64,000 nt of DNA, taken from Channallabes apus (lineage: Eukaryota > Chordata > Actinopteri > Siluriformes > Clariidae). Under the pieces are notes generated by a model. The model saw only the letters and a program-made list of their open reading frames with translations. It had not been told where the DNA came from and made no database searches. Each line of letters opens with the position of its first letter. The stretch's first letter is position 1. The DNA lies in contig CM060104.1 in assembly GCA_030522415.1 (NCBI GenBank), positions 22,313,325 to 22,377,324 on the forward strand, read 5' to 3'. Below, piece by piece: positions 1-12,170 of this stretch. The position numbers were made by a program, and so were the translations under genes.

Positions 1-69
1 CTCACCTCAAGAACTTTTCAGTGTCTGTGTATCTGGCCTTTCAATTCTTACTGATGATCAGTGGTTTAG

Positions 70-91
70 TATATATATATATATATATATT
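70..91. repeat. (AT)n microsatellite
   Basis: About eleven tandem AT dinucleotides, directly beside the left end of a Tc1-like element. Confidence 0.9.
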
Positions 92-93
92 TA

Positions 94-1515
94 CATGGGT
101 ACGGAAAGTATTCAGACCCCCTTAAAATGTTCACTCTTTGTTATCTTGCAGCCATTTGCTAAAATAATTTAAGTAAATTTTTTTCCTCACTAATGTACAC
201 ACAGCACCTCATACAGTATTAACAGAAAATCACAGAATTATTGAAAATTTTGCTGATTTATTAAAAAAAAAAAACACTGAAATATCACATGATCCTAAGT
301 ATTCAGACCCTTTGCTCAGTATTTATTAGAAGCACCCTTTGATCTAATCCAGCCATGAGTCTTTTTGGGAAAGATGCAACAAGTTTTTCACACCTGGATT
401 TCGGGATCCTCTCTAGTTCTGTCAGGTTGGATGGTAAACGTTGTTGGACAGCCATTTTTAGGTCTCTCCAGATATGCTCAATTGGGTTTAAGTCAGGGCT
501 CTGGCTGGGCCATTCAAGAACAGTCACAGAGTTGTTATGAAGCCACTCCTTCGTTATTTTAGCTGTGTGCTTAGGGTCATTGTCTTGTTGGAAGGTAAAC
601 CTTCGGCCCAGTCTGAGGTCCTGAGCACTCTGGAGAAGGTTTTTGTCCAGGATATTCCTGTACTTGGCAGCATTCATCTTTCCCTTGATTGCAACCAGTC
701 GTCCTGTCCCTGCAGCTGAAAAATACCCCCACAGCATGATGCTGCCACCACCATGCTTCACTGTTCGGATTGTATTGTACAGGTGATAAGCAGTGTTTGG
801 TTTTCACCACACATACCGCTTAGAATTAAGGCCAAAAAGTTCTATTTTGGTCTCATCAGACAAGAGAATCTTATTTCTCACCATCTTGGCCATGCGGGCT
901 TTCATGTGTCTTGCACTGAGGAGAGGCTTCCGTCAAGCCACTCTGTGATAAAGCCCCGACTGGTGGAGGGCTGTAGTGATGGTTGACTTTCTACAACTTT
1001 CTCCCATCTCCCGACTGCATCTCTGGAGCTAAGCCACAGTGGTCTTTGGGTTCTTCTTTACCGCTCTCACCAAGGCTCTTCTCCCCCGATAAGGCCTCCC
1101 GGACGGCCAGCTCTAGGAAGGGTTCTGGTCGTCCCACACATCTTTCATTTAAGGATTATGGAGGTCACTGTGCTCTTAGGAGCCTTAAGTGCAGCAGAAA
1201 GTATTTTGTAACCTTGGCCAGATCTGTGCCTTGCCATAATTCTGTCTCTGAGCTCTTCAGGCAGTTCCTTTGACCTCATAATTCTCATTTGCTCTGACAT
1301 GCATTGTGAGCTGTAAGGTCTTATATAGACAGATGTGTGGCTTTCCTAATCAAGTCCAATCAGTATAATCAAATCCAGCTGGACTCGAAGGTGTAGAACC
1401 ATCTCAAGGGTGATCAGAAGAAATGGACAGCATCTGAGTTAAATATATGAGTGTCACCGCAAAGGGTCTCAATACTTAGGACCATGTGATATTTCAGTTT
1501 TTCTTTTTTAATATA
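94..1515 (-). mobile_element. Tc1-like element (decayed), transposase on minus strand
   Basis: The left end follows a TA at 92-93 and carries the typical subterminal text of fish Tc1 families, reading cggaaagtattcagaccc. A related tract (aatacttaggaccatgtgat) recurs inverted at about 1470-1490, matching 284-303. The outer right inverted repeat beyond about 1515 is eroded, so that boundary is approximate. The interior is the transposase remnant listed separately. An old, immobile copy. Confidence 0.8.
303..1288 (-). pseudogene. Tc1-like transposase pseudogene
   Basis: A DDE transposase of the Tc1/mariner superfamily, which cuts and pastes the element at TA sites. The C-terminal half is open from 761 to 303 and contains [31 protein letters not shown] (second catalytic Asp) and [15 protein letters not shown] (third catalytic residue, Glu). 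The N-terminal DNA-binding part lies at about 1279-1000 in shifted frames: MRSKELPEELRDRI, then KAPKSTVTSIILK followed by an in-frame stop where the family continues. Several frameshifts and stops show it is dead. Related copies occur at 58335-59347 and, in another subfamily, at 56355-57190. Confidence 0.85.
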
Positions 1516-1799
1516 TTTTTTCCCCTTTAGGCTGCTTTTCAGTTTAATGTTTTGGTAATGTGCTGTTATAATAAGAGTTAAGCTCTTCCTGTTGTGACCG
1601 AAGTTTGAATCAATGTCATTCCATTGTCATATCTAATTTTTATCCAATTGTTCAATTGTTTTTTTTTTTTTTTTTGCTTTTTAAACTTAAAATAATTAGT
1701 TAATCATTTACTATTTATATAGTCATTGTTTATGCTCTTGCTGTTGCTCCCTGCAATTTCTGCTTTTTGCTTGAGAAGAAGCAGAGGATGGGTTGGATT
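1516..1799. other. AT-rich intergenic stretch, nothing recognised
   Basis: AT-rich sequence with a poly-T run near 1658-1674. No coding or structured element is visible. Confidence 0.5.
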
Positions 1800-2035
1800 A
1801 ATTCAGTTCAATTCAACTCAATTTAATTTTATTTGTATTGTGCTTTCAACAATCATTATGCATCCTCCATCAGCCACACAGGGCCTCCAGAAGCAGGGCA
1901 CTAGTATGAATCAGACAGGTCCAGGGGGCAGAGGGGGTCTGGATCACTGGTAGCACAGGAGCAGCATATGTAGCTCGAGAGAGAGGGACGGAAAGAGAGA
2001 GAGAAGAGACGAGAAAAAAGTTAGGTATGGTCACA
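1800..2035 (-). repeat. Dispersed fish retroposon tail plus purine-rich tract
   Basis: A tract of repeated aattcaattcaa-like bases leads into ttatttgtattgtgctttcaacaatcattatg. This is a diverged form of the block ending agcgcttttaacaatggtcattgtctcaaagcag seen at 23452-23504. It is followed by a ggatcactgg...agcaggagcag...gagagaga tract that resembles 55186-55232. I infer a 3' tail of a non-LTR element or SINE lying on the minus strand. Confidence 0.45.
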
Positions 2036-2399
2036 GTCACATAATCTATAGCGTGAATGTATATTTACTGTAAGCAGGGACTTCGGCAGGACTAATTATA
2101 GTTATCAGCATACTGTAACTAAAAGGAGGAGCCAGAATGAAACATAGACATGAGGGCTGTCTGGGATGTAAAGCAACCATTCACCTCACTGTCAACAAAC
2201 CTGAGTGATAGAGAAAGAGTCCTAGCATGTCCTAGCATTTTCCAGAATGCTTTATGTATAATGATCTCTAACGTCTTAGATAATCTCTACAGTGGCACGC
2301 TCTTGATGGTTGCTACATATTGTATGCCCAGTGTTGAACAAAGGTGTTTTTGTCGGAATGCATAGAGTTGTTGACTTTTGAACTTGGTGTGTGCCCACT

Positions 2400-3260
2400 T
2401 GCACACATTATAGGTGAAGATGGCGATGATGTACAAGTCATAGACCCTTATTCATCTTATGGTGCTGACTTTGTTCTTGTTTTTTTTTTTAAGCTCTAGA
2501 TGTACACCACTGTACTTTTTCAGTATCACTAAGGAGAGCAGAGGTTTTGATCTTTGGTCTGTTCTTGTTAAATAGTTTTCTCTGGCATGTCAATGTTCAC
2601 AATAAGATTACATTTCTTGAGTTTTTGCAAATGTTTCTTGTTCTATGACGTGTACCCTGTGGATGTGCTGATTAGATCAGTCTTGTGGGCAAAAATAATC
2701 TTGTTGCACTTGTGTTTTAGACTTCTCTCATGGCCAGCCCAAGATAGATAGTAAAGAGAACTGGGCTGAAGGGAGCCTCCTTGTGGTGTGCCGATCTTGG
2801 TGCTGAGAGTCTAAGACAGAAAGTTCTACTCTGTCTATTCTTACTTGGAGTTTAGTAGGGCTTTTATCATCCTCCAGTGTGATTGTTCTAAGCTCTTTGA
2901 ATAGTTTCTGTGGAGCTGTGGTGTCAAACATTCAACTCATGTCTAGACCTAGGATTTGAATAATTTCTAGTGCTGACTATCTATTTATGAACATATAATG
3001 TATTGGATGTGCTTCTATAGGAACCCACATTTGTTTGGGAGGTTAACTTTTCTACAACACGTCAGAGCACGATGAAAAAAAGGATTTTGTACAGCATGTT
3101 GAGGACAATTGATCTGAGGTGGCTCACTGCTCCAGGGGCTGTTCCATGTTTGTGTAGAACTATCAGTGTTTTTGCTAAGTTCTAGTTCTTCATCAACATA
3201 TTGTTGAGAATGTTTGCAACCTACTGATGTATAATTGGGATGCTGTTTTTAGTTTTTTCA
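2400..3260 (-). pseudogene. Decayed non-LTR reverse transcriptase fragment
   Basis: On the minus strand the segment 2931-2728 reads FDTTAPQKLFKELRTITLE and later a stretch ending FSLLSILG. This resembles the RT tract from the DxxxAFD motif to the PLSPVLF motif. Downstream (about 2700-2400) there are further RT-like pieces broken by stops. There is no intact catalytic YxDD motif. The clade cannot be assigned from what remains, and a chance resemblance is not excluded. Confidence 0.35.
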
Positions 3261-4617
3261 CTGTTATTTCTAACTGGTGGTGAAGTTTGAGAGGTCCTTT
3301 TGGAATTCTTTCCTACTGTGATCGTGTCACATTCCCAAAGACCATTTTTGAGTTGAAGTCATCAGTGATTGCTTTCTCACTTCGCTCTTTTTGTTAGGCA
3401 TTGTAGACATTGATTGACATTTATTCGGTTGTATTTATTTGTGGCCACAATGTCAATAATTTATTGTTAACAGCCTAGTTCAAGAGTTGTCAATGTCTCA
3501 TCCAAGCCTTTAACAAGAAATGTATCAAAATGGCTTAGCATAAACAAAATCTAAACATGGTGTTTGAAATCTTAGACTTATAGACATTAAGCAATCTTTA
3601 TTAATCTAGGTACTGGTAAATAACTTTCACCTTTTGATTAAAGTAAAGAGATTTGCTCCGGCACTCTGTGGTGAGTAAAAAGTAAAAAAACAGAAAACCT
3701 TAGTCAAGTTGTCTCAACAAGATCTTTTATGTATAAGTAATTTTTAAGAAGCTACAATTTTCACTTATATTATTTACAGCATTAAAAACAATAAATGACC
3801 ATAAAATTAATATAACAAATTAAATAAAAATGATATGGTCTGAATACCTTCTGAATATATTGTCTATTTCTCCTGTATAATACTTTTTGGAATAAGTGAA
3901 ATTGTGACATGTCCGATTATTTTGAAATGCCAGGGCCAACATTTATAATACCTTACATACAGTAATTAGAACCAGACTATTTATATTGACTGCTTGTTGA
4001 TTCTGCTTTCATCTCATAATTGTAAATCTGTTTCATATTTTACAATAATTGTATTATTTTATAGAGAAAAAATAATTTTAAATAAAATAATTCTCAAACC
4101 ATTTACTCTACCATCCTAAATGTAGACAATAATATAGAATAAATACTTTGTTAAATTGTTATTTAATGTTAAATCATGTTAAATTAATGTATGCCTTCAT
4201 ATGCGAATATGCAATAATAGTATTATACAAATACTGCATACTGTATTTAAGCACTTGTGGTTGTTTTTAATTAAAATTTTTACCATGAGCGACCATATGT
4301 CTGGCATTAGATGTTTTATGTGATTTGTTTCGTCCTTTGCTCTGTCTAAAGACATTAAATAAAATGTGGTTAAATGCAGCTATTCTGTTAGTCAATGTGG
4401 CAGCAGCATTATCCATGATATCATGCAGAAACAGGTCGAGTTTCATCTTCACTGTCATATAAACACAAAATTTGAATAAAAATAGGCCCATCACTAAGAA
4501 TGCTCCTTCAGTTCTTCTCAACAATAACACATGAAAATGTACACAATAAGTAAACAATTAAGTAAACAATAGGCCTACTTGCTCTGACAAATGCTGGTGC
4601 TGTAGCTCGAAATGTGG
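3261..4617. other. AT-rich intergenic stretch, nothing recognised
   Basis: Very AT-rich sequence with short spurious reading frames. No conserved protein, repeat boundary or RNA gene is visible. Confidence 0.5.
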
Positions 4618-4796
4618 TTGATATGCACCGAACGGCCATAACATTAACATCCAGCCACAGTTCACCAGATCTCAACATTTGCTAGTCACTCACTCACTCA
4701 TCATCTATACCGCTTTATCCTGTATTCAGGGTCACACACTCATACGCACACTCACACACTACAGGCAATTTGGGAATGCCAATTATGCCTACAGGC
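4618..4796. repeat. Fragments of a TIR element end and of a fish dispersed repeat
   Basis: gcaccgaacggccataacat at 4627-4646 resembles a Tc1-type inverted-repeat end of the family whose ends read caccgatcagccataaca. From 4681 the text tcactcactcactcatcatc followed by ataccgctttatcctg is the terminal part of the same dispersed repeat seen in the other orientation at 11870-12170. The SINE at 4797 interrupts or abuts it. Confidence 0.4.
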
Positions 4797-5040
4797 CAGT
4801 GGTGGCTCAGAGGGCTAAGGCACTGATTGGAAGATCTGCGATTCGATCCCCAGCTCCACCATGTTGCCACTTTTGGGCCCTTGAGCAAGGCCCTTAACCC
4901 TATCTGCTCCTGGGGCGCTGTATCACTGCACTGTATGAGTGCTCCTGCGCTCTGACCCCAGTTACGCTGGGATATGCAAAGAAGGAATTTCACTGTGCTT
5001 GTAATGTATATGTGACAAATAAAGGCTTAACTTAACTTAA
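4797..5040 (+). mobile_element. tRNA-headed SINE
   Basis: The head carries a pol III A-box-like ggtggctcagagggctaagg and a B-box-like gattcgatccc 30-40 nt downstream. The body reads ttgggcccttgagcaaggcc, shared with the SINE at 7219. The 3' end reads tgtatatgtgacaaataaa followed by a (CTTAA)n tail, resembling an L2-type LINE tail. This suggests mobilisation by an L2-type reverse transcriptase. Confidence 0.75.
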
Positions 5041-7218
5041 CCATACCACCTACTTGCTAGTCAGTGCACCGTTATTAGACAGAGCACCTGAAAACTGACA
5101 TTAAGGAGGTCTTACCATCTCATGTATATGAAATCACCAAAATTTTTATGAACTTAAGCATTTTAAGAAATCAGTGTAGTAAGGTTTTTCTCTTCGTTCC
5201 CTCTAACGAAAGATCAGAGTCATTGAACCTAGAAGCGCAATTTCTTTTGAGGCAGAGGACTTTTTCTTGGGCTGTGAAGAATACTTTACACATCATATTT
5301 TTACCTGGAATTTTTGATAATTACACGTAAGACTATTAGGCACTAGCACAGTACCATATTAGACAGGACAGCACATCGTGTAAACACCAGATTAGTGTGA
5401 GAGAGATGCAAACATTGTCACAGGTTCATGGATAAATCCGGTCATGTCACACAACATCAGAATAGGTCAATATAAAGGATATTTTTTCATCCAATATCTC
5501 ACAATTTAAAATATATTGATATATCTTAAATAATCAATTCCACCAAGCATTTTAAGAGAATGTGGAAATGAGATATGCATTTTTTTTCACTGTATTTTTC
5601 ACAAAAAGGACAACAGTTTATGGTTATATTCCTGATTCTAAGCTTTTTTTCTCCATGTCTTTGTCTGTTTGTTTATGTGCATGCATGCATGCATGTCTTA
5701 CAAGGTCCGTCAGTTATATCACACTCACTTACTCTCCCTCTCACTCTGGTTATGAGAATCACTTTAAACAAAAAACAGCCACAAATACAACATCCAAATC
5801 CAACCTCTACCACATACAGAAACTCCTAAACTAGACTCACCCATTGACTGTATTTTACACGCCTGGTTTGCACAGTGGAGCAGCTTATGGATCAGGAAAG
5901 TCACATATCTGAAGTTGGTGTAAAATTTCAAGCACATGTGGTCTTCTTTGGCTGAGTCAACTCGCTATCAAGCATGTTTTTTTTACTAATAAAATCAAAT
6001 GGCACTCTAGGTCATGACACAATAAACCGTGAATGGCCACAGGCTTTCTGTATAAGATTCTGCCTGTTTTACTGCTTTCATACCACTGGATCAAGCAATA
6101 GCACTCAGAACTGCAATGTGGGAATAAATCTGGGAGTGGTGTGCTCCCCACCTATTGGACTTTATAGGTATGCTGTCCAGTGCCTAAAGTGTTGCTGGGC
6201 TTCACCCATTAGGCAGTCGTAAATATTTGTGAAAAAATGAGAAGCTTCATTTCAGGGTTTGGCACCAGTGTGACACTAAGCAACACACGAACAAAGCAGA
6301 CTTGGGTGGAGATGACTGTGGAACATTTTTGCCAGTGCTTCTGGATAGGGACAAAAAAGTAATTAGCATTAGCATTATTTAGCTAAATAGTCTTACTGTT
6401 TGCTCAAACCAGTTTAGCCTTTATGTTCTAAACTATATTAACTTAACATTTCCACCAACAGGATTGCTGCTCAGTAGATGCTTTTGTTTTTCATATCATT
6501 TTGTCTGTAAGATTTATAGACTGTTATGTGTCCTAGGAGATCCACAATTTCTGAAATAATTTACCACAGTCAAGTGAAGCTTGTGACCTGTATCTGCATG
6601 ATTTTATGCATTACTCTGGTGGCCCATAATTGATTGATTAGATAAATGCATACAAAAAAACAGGAAATACTATTAATAAGGCTAATCAGTGAATATAGAA
6701 AATTTGCAATAAAAAAAAAGCTTGGTCAGAAGGTCACCTGAACCGTACCTTACCTACCCCAACTCCCAATTACCTGCAGGCAAAGTCAGCCTGTCTATCC
6801 ACTCTCCTCGTGTGGCTTCAGGCAGCCCTACTCTTCCAGTCTCAGCAGCAACCCGTCCTATTCCAGGTATAGTATCAGCTGAAATCATCCTGAGTCTGAG
6901 GTTTCACCTAAAAGTGCCTGCTTGTGCAACTTCTGCTCAGCCTCGCTTGCATAAGCTTTTGCCATGTATGTGCTCTACATTGCTTTAAACAAATAATTGC
7001 CCAAAGACTATGCAGTCATGTGTATATAAATAAAGATAGTTGTTGTTCAAACTGAGCTACTTGCAAAACCTCTTTAACAAGACCTAGACTAATAATGCGT
7101 TCAACCAAAGCTTGTAATTCAGATTTCAACTTAACCAGGATTCGTATCAAGAATTTGACAAATTCTTGTCAATTCCTACCCAGACAGCACACATATGCAG
7201 CCTCAGAGTGCTACTTTA
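5041..7218. other. Intergenic stretch; (GCAT)n at 5679-5695 only
   Basis: No gene or repeat family recognised. A short self-complementary (GCAT)4 run lies at 5679-5695. The short reading frames here look random. Confidence 0.5.
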
Positions 7219-7419
7219 GGGGCCAGGGGTAGCTCAGTGGTTAAGGCATTGGACTACGGTTCGGAAGATCCCAGGTTCACAACCACCAAGTTGCCACTGT
7301 TGGGCCCTTGAGCAAGGCCCGTAACCTTCAACTGCTCAGATGTGTAATGAGATACAAAATGTAAGTCGCTCTGGATAAGAGCGTCTGCCAAATGCCTAAA
7401 TGTAATGTAATGTAATGTA
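7219..7419 (+). mobile_element. tRNA-headed SINE with (TGTAA)n tail
   Basis: The A-box-like tagctcagtggttaaggca and a degraded B box (ggttcacaacc) form the head. The ttgggcccttgagcaaggcc body is shared with 4797-5040. The distal body reads gtaagtcgctctggataaga and gcgtctgccaaatg, a tract widespread in fish SINEs. The tail is (TGTAA)n. Both flanks carry a gcctcagag-like sequence, but the target duplication is not clean. Confidence 0.8.
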
Positions 7420-8344
7420 CTTAAGCCTCAGAGCAGTAGATGAGACTCAGAGCTCCTATTTCTAGCATCTGTCAAGCATCCGCAATATATTTGGACGAAA
7501 GCACAGATACGTCTGGTCAATGTTCACCCGAATCTAAAGTTGCATTGGCAAAATGTAACACGGAGAGCTTTTTTGTAAGTGGCAATATGCCGCAAAAACA
7601 TCTGCAACAAAATGCTCACCAGATAACATTTGGATGATGAATCAAAGCTAATACCATGGAAGTTAAAATAACTACTGACATCCAAAAGGAACTTCCTTTT
7701 CTCCCCCCTTTTACTTTCCACTTCATCATTCACATGGTTCATCCTTATCAATCAGTCCAGCTTTCCCTTGTGACGCTTATATGGGCATAAGAAAATTTAT
7801 TGTCGGACTGAATGCCATTAAAAAGAACTTCCATTATAAATGTTTCTAAATAGAAGTTAACCTAAGGAGAAGAGGTCAGCTTTTTAATGTTACTTCATGC
7901 TATAGCTTCCCAGTGGCAATGCTGAGACTGCAGCTTTCGCTGGCATTGCATTAAAAATTTTCAGGGGACCCACAAGCTTTTGCATACTTGCGTGAACCAT
8001 GTTTAGGGCTTTAGTGTTTGGTTGTCTGGATTTTATCTAGATCGATCTACTAGCCAGCAGTTATTTTTCTGAGTAACCTTTATTTTTATGATTTTTTAAA
8101 ATAAATTTTATTTTTAATTTTTTTTATTTTATTTTTTCATTTTACAGTCCACCATATGGGATGACTAGCACAAGTTTTTTGTTTCATAAAGTGCTCATTG
8201 CTTTTTGCCATGAAGAGAATAATGTTTACCTCTGTTTACTCCTATTGTTTGTGTTTTTTCTTGAGCTGGAGTTCTTTATGTCATTCAGTCTGACATTAAA
8301 GTTTTTTTAATTGAATCGTGTCCCGTCATTATACACACACTAAA
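7420..8344. other. Intergenic stretch, nothing recognised
   Basis: AT-rich sequence. No conserved reading frame or repeat signature seen. Confidence 0.5.
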
Positions 8345-8450
8345 TTGGGATTAGGCAGTGATGCCTCAGGCCCCCAAGTTTCTGGGTTGCTGTTTGGAGG
8401 GTCGGGTTTGATTCCTGCCACTGAACAAGGCAACAGAACTGACCAATGTA
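8345..8450 (+). repeat. Diverged tRNA-SINE head fragment
   Basis: The order gcctcaggcccccaag, tctgggttgctg, then a B-box-like gggtttgattcctgcc resembles the head of the tRNA SINE family at 4797. It is strongly diverged and truncated. Confidence 0.45.
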
Positions 8451-8882
8451 TGGGATGATCTGCGAGGACAAGGTAAGAGAGGACTCTTAGGGGAGAAGGG
8501 GTTATTGAAAACTACTCTTTTTCTCCAATAATATTAGATTTGATTTGCCCAAACATCTTCTGGATAGAATTTCCCAATTAGCAAACACTATCCATGGTAC
8601 ATCTTGTAACCTTATACAGTATAACCTTGGATTACGAGCATAATTCGTTCTGTAACTGTGCTCGTATTCCAAAACACTTGTAAACCAAATTGAATTTTCC
8701 CATAAGAAATAATGGAAACTCAAATTATTTGTTCCACAGCCCCCAAAAATAAATACAGAAAAATAATTAACACAAAATATTAAGTAAAAATAAAACAAAT
8801 TAACCTCCACTTTACCTTTAAAGAAAAGTAAAAATAAATCCAGACAGATAAATGTTTGTTTTTGCGCACAGGTGCTGTGTAT

Positions 8883-9285
8883 TAATGATGCATTAGGGTC
8901 CCGCTTTTATGAAATTATTTGGCCCGCCCCAGCCCGCCCCCGCACCACTGTATCTATTTTTACAACCCGCCCCGCACCCGCAAGTAAAATTGATGTAAAT
9001 TCCCGACCTCAATTTCTCCCGCACCATCTTCACTTTTATTTCTTTGTTTTTGTTGTGACTGGCAGCGGTAGCTGCTTGGCGCTTTCATGACTTGTCACGT
9101 GACATAACCTTATTAAAGAACTTAGATATATAGATATTCCCAAATATTTAATATAGGCTATAGGGAATTGCACGCAACATACATGGATTTTATATTTAAT
9201 TTTGTTTTTAATGACCCGCCCCGTAAATAAAGTGACAATTTCTTTACCCGACCCAACCAGTTACCAGACGACCCGTGCATCACTA
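8883..9285. mobile_element. hAT-type MITE with 8-bp target duplication
   Basis: A 403-bp insert flanked by perfect CTGTGTAT copies at 8875-8882 and 9286-9293. The ends are inverted repeats: taatgatgcattagggtc on the left and, inverted from the right, tagtgatgcacgggtcg. The interior is rich in cccgcccc/cccgaccc tracts and has no reading frame. An 8-bp duplication with TAGxGATGCA-type ends is characteristic of hAT elements. Confidence 0.85.
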
Positions 9286-9539
9286 CTGTGTATGTGAATC
9301 TAAAGTAAGTTCCCCTCTCCCCCTTCTCCTCTCACACAGTTATACTTCCTCCACTCTTTTCACACACACGCGTGAACCCAATTGAAATGTTTTATCTGAA
9401 AAATAAAAAAGGAATCTCTTTAATGACACTCGATTGGAAATCGAACAGAATCACTGCAATAAAGTAAAAATAAAACAAATTAAACGGCACTTTACCTTTG
9501 AAAAGAATAGCGACAGAGAAGTGTTACTGTGTAGAGCAG

Positions 9540-9548
<9 letters not shown>

Positions 9549-9572
<24 letters not shown>
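9549..9572. repeat. (GT)n microsatellite
   Basis: About twelve GT dinucleotides inside the TIR element; further gt/ac-rich runs follow to about 9800. Confidence 0.9.
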
Positions 9573-10068
9573 CTGTGAAGGCGAAAGTAGGATGGGTCTG
9601 TGTGTGTGTGTGTTTGTGTACATAGATACACAGACACAAAGAGCAGGCTATATAGATGCAGATTTTTAACCTCTCTAATGAGACTTGCTTTTGCTTTATT
9701 CATTACATGCGCTGTACACACACGCATATAGACACAAAATAAAATATGTTTTACGTGCACACACATGGTCACCGTATTATAGTAAACAGTACATGCGTGC
9801 ACGGATGTTGATTGTACCAGTAAGAGACGCGCACTAAGACCCAGCAGGGGAGACGTTTATTACCCACAATTCCGCAGCGCAAGAGAGAGAAAAACCGTTT
9901 GCTCAGTTGTGATCATGTGACGCTCGGCATCAAAACAAGAAGAGCCTGCGTGATACATGATACTCGATACTCGTAAACCAAGACTTGTTTGTCTTCCAAG
10001 AACACTCGCAATTCAAGGTTTCACTGTATATGAGGAAAATGTAACTTGATAGTCATCTGCCAGACATA

Positions 10069-11171
10069 CAGGTGCATCTCAATATTTAATAGTTTAATTG
10101 ATTTCAGTAATTCAATTGAAAAAGTGAAACTCATATTATATAGATTTATTACACATAGATTGATATATTTGAAGTTTTTATTTCTTTTAATTTTGATAAT
10201 TATGGCTTACAGCTAAAGAAAAGCAAAAATTCAGTATTTCAGAAAAATATAATATTCTTTAACACAAGTAAAAAAAAAAAAAGATTCTTAACACTGAAAT
10301 GTTGGACTCCTGAAAAGTATGAACATGTTTAGCTATCAATACTTGGTTGAGACTCCCTTTGCAGGAATTACTAAAGCAATGATGCGTGGCATGGAAGCAA
10401 TCGGTCTGTTGCACTGCTCAGGTGTTATGGAAGCCCAGGTTTCTCTGATAGCGGCTTTCCACTTTTCTGCTTTGTTGTGTCTTGTGTCTCACATCTTCCT
10501 CTGGGTATGCTCCTTAAACCAGGTATTAGTACTGCCAAGTCCTGTTGGAAAATTAAATCAGCATGTTCATAAAGCTGGTCAGCAGTGGGAGGCATGAAGA
10601 GCTGGTAGATGGCTGCGGTGACATTGAATCTGATAAAAACACAGTGCACCAACACCAGCTGATGACATGGCTCCCCAAAAACACTCCTGACTGCAAACTT
10701 TACACTGAACTTCAAGCAACTTGGATTCCATGCCTCTCCTATCTTCCAAATTAAATGCAAAAGTCCTTTTTTCATCTGGCCCACTAAGCAACAGTCCAGT
10801 CCTTTTTGTTTTTAGCCCAGGTGTGATGGCCTCATGGATACTTCTATGCGTGGTGGCTCTTGAAGGACTGAGACCAGGCTTAGAGAACATTTGCAGGTGT
10901 ATTGAGTTAATTAGCTGATTAGAGTGTGACACCAAGTTTTTAGAGTCTCCAAAATTGAACTTCTTCACAATACTTATTTTAATGTTCTGAGATACTGAAT
11001 TTTCACTGCAAAGCCATAATCATAAAAATTAAAAGAAATAAACACTTAAAATATATCAGTCTGTGTTTAATGAATCCATATTATATACATAGAAATACAA
11101 CTTTTTAAAATTAAATTACTGAAATAAGTCAACTTTTAGATTATATTATTTTTCCAGTTTATTGAGATGCA
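10069..11171 (-). mobile_element. Internally deleted Tc1-like element
   Basis: The left end follows TA at 10067-10068 and reads caggtgcatctcaatattta. The right end is an inverted copy finishing attgagatgcaa. Subterminal inverted repeats of about 190 bp are recognisable on both sides. The minus-strand interior keeps transposase scraps such as ADLIFQQDLAVLIP and an SCLKFSVKFAVRSVFGE block, with large internal loss and frameshifts. Same general family as the element at 56168-57524. Confidence 0.8.
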
Positions 11172-11213
11172 ACATGGTGCTAACAGTAAACCAAACTATT
11201 ACGTTGAATATAA

Positions 11214-11412
11214 TGGGCATTGGTGGCTCAGTGGTAGGTCTTTCGCCGGCCCGGGTTCAGTTCCCAGCCAGTGCCCAAACCCCAGGCACTTGATGCAACG
11301 CCAGTCTGAAGACCGGATAAAATTGGAGGGTTGCGTCAGGAAGGGCATCAGGTGTAAAAACCTGTGCCAAGTTGTTGTGTGGATCAGTTGATCTGTTGTG
11401 GCGACAGTATTT
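11214..11412 (+). mobile_element. tRNA-headed SINE
   Basis: The head is attggtggctcagtggtagg followed by the B-box-like gggttcagttccc. The body and tail read gggcatcaggtgtaaaaacc and tctgttgtggcgacag. The same family lies inverted at 53838-54025 (ctgctcccggcaaggggtcg, cgccggatgcccttcctgg). Confidence 0.8.
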
Positions 11413-11869
11413 ATTTTAGATCATGCAACATCTATTTAACATTGTTAAATGTAAAACTGACAATAGACTTTACTGGTAAATATACATAACTCATTAAAAT
11501 TAGTTGGGTAGGTTGAAGCTAACAAATGGCAATCATGTTTTTCTGCACTTTTTAAAGTTTGAATGCACGGAGGTCAGAATGTATGTAATTGAGTTCAGTG
11601 CCACAAGTTTAATGCAACATTATTACATTATAATGCGATGGACATTGGACATTGCAGTCCACTATCCAATATTATATTATTATAAAAAGACCATCACATA
11701 CAAATATAATTTTATTAAATCGCAATGGTTTTAATCACAGCCTTGCAAGCTCTTGCAAACCATTGCTGTTGCTTTTCACATCAGCTCTGCCATCAAAGTA
11801 TTGATTTGTAGGGACATTAAATTAAATATTAATTTTACTACTATTTTATATAAATTTAATTTCATTGTG

Positions 11870-12170
11870 ATTAGCATTGTTGCCTTGAACATTCAGGGAT
11901 GAATCTTCCCTCTGGTTTGCATGCCAGTGGAGTTTGCTTGTTCTCCCTGTGGGTTGTGGGTTGCCTCCAGGTATTTTGGTTTCCTCCACAGCCCAAAAAC
12001 ATGCAGTACATGCTGACTGGTTATTCTAAATTGTATGTAGTGTGTGATTCGGTGTGTGAGTGTCACCCATCAGGGTTTATCTCCTGTACAGTAGTCGTCT
12101 TGAACCTAAGTTCACTGGAATAGCCTACAGGTCTTGCGACCCTACACAGGATAAAAGGTATAGACGATGA
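11870..12170 (+). repeat. Dispersed fish SINE/LINE-derived repeat
   Basis: Recognisable consensus pieces in order: gtttgcttgttctccctgtg, ggtttcctccacagcccaaa, aacatgcagtacatgctgac, gaatagcctacagg, and a terminal ggataaaaggtatagacgat. Its end piece recurs near 4681-4730. No coding potential. Confidence 0.65.

Larger units (their letters stand above)
8617..10026. mobile_element. TA-flanked TIR DNA transposon (non-autonomous)
   Basis: The left end, cagtataaccttggattacg, follows TA at 8615-8616. The right end, read inverted, is cagtgaaaccttgaattgcg and is followed by TA at 10027-10028. TA duplication and CAGT ends fit the Tc1/mariner superfamily. No transposase frame is visible. A block containing aagtaaaaataaaacaaatt is present twice, at about 8782 and 9463. 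A hAT-type MITE is nested at 8883-9285. Confidence 0.8.

Noticed and set aside
9434..9802. Short frames rich in VCVCV or HTHTH
   Set aside because: Translations of the GT/CA microsatellite. The same applies at 28533, 29166, 53391 and 53686.
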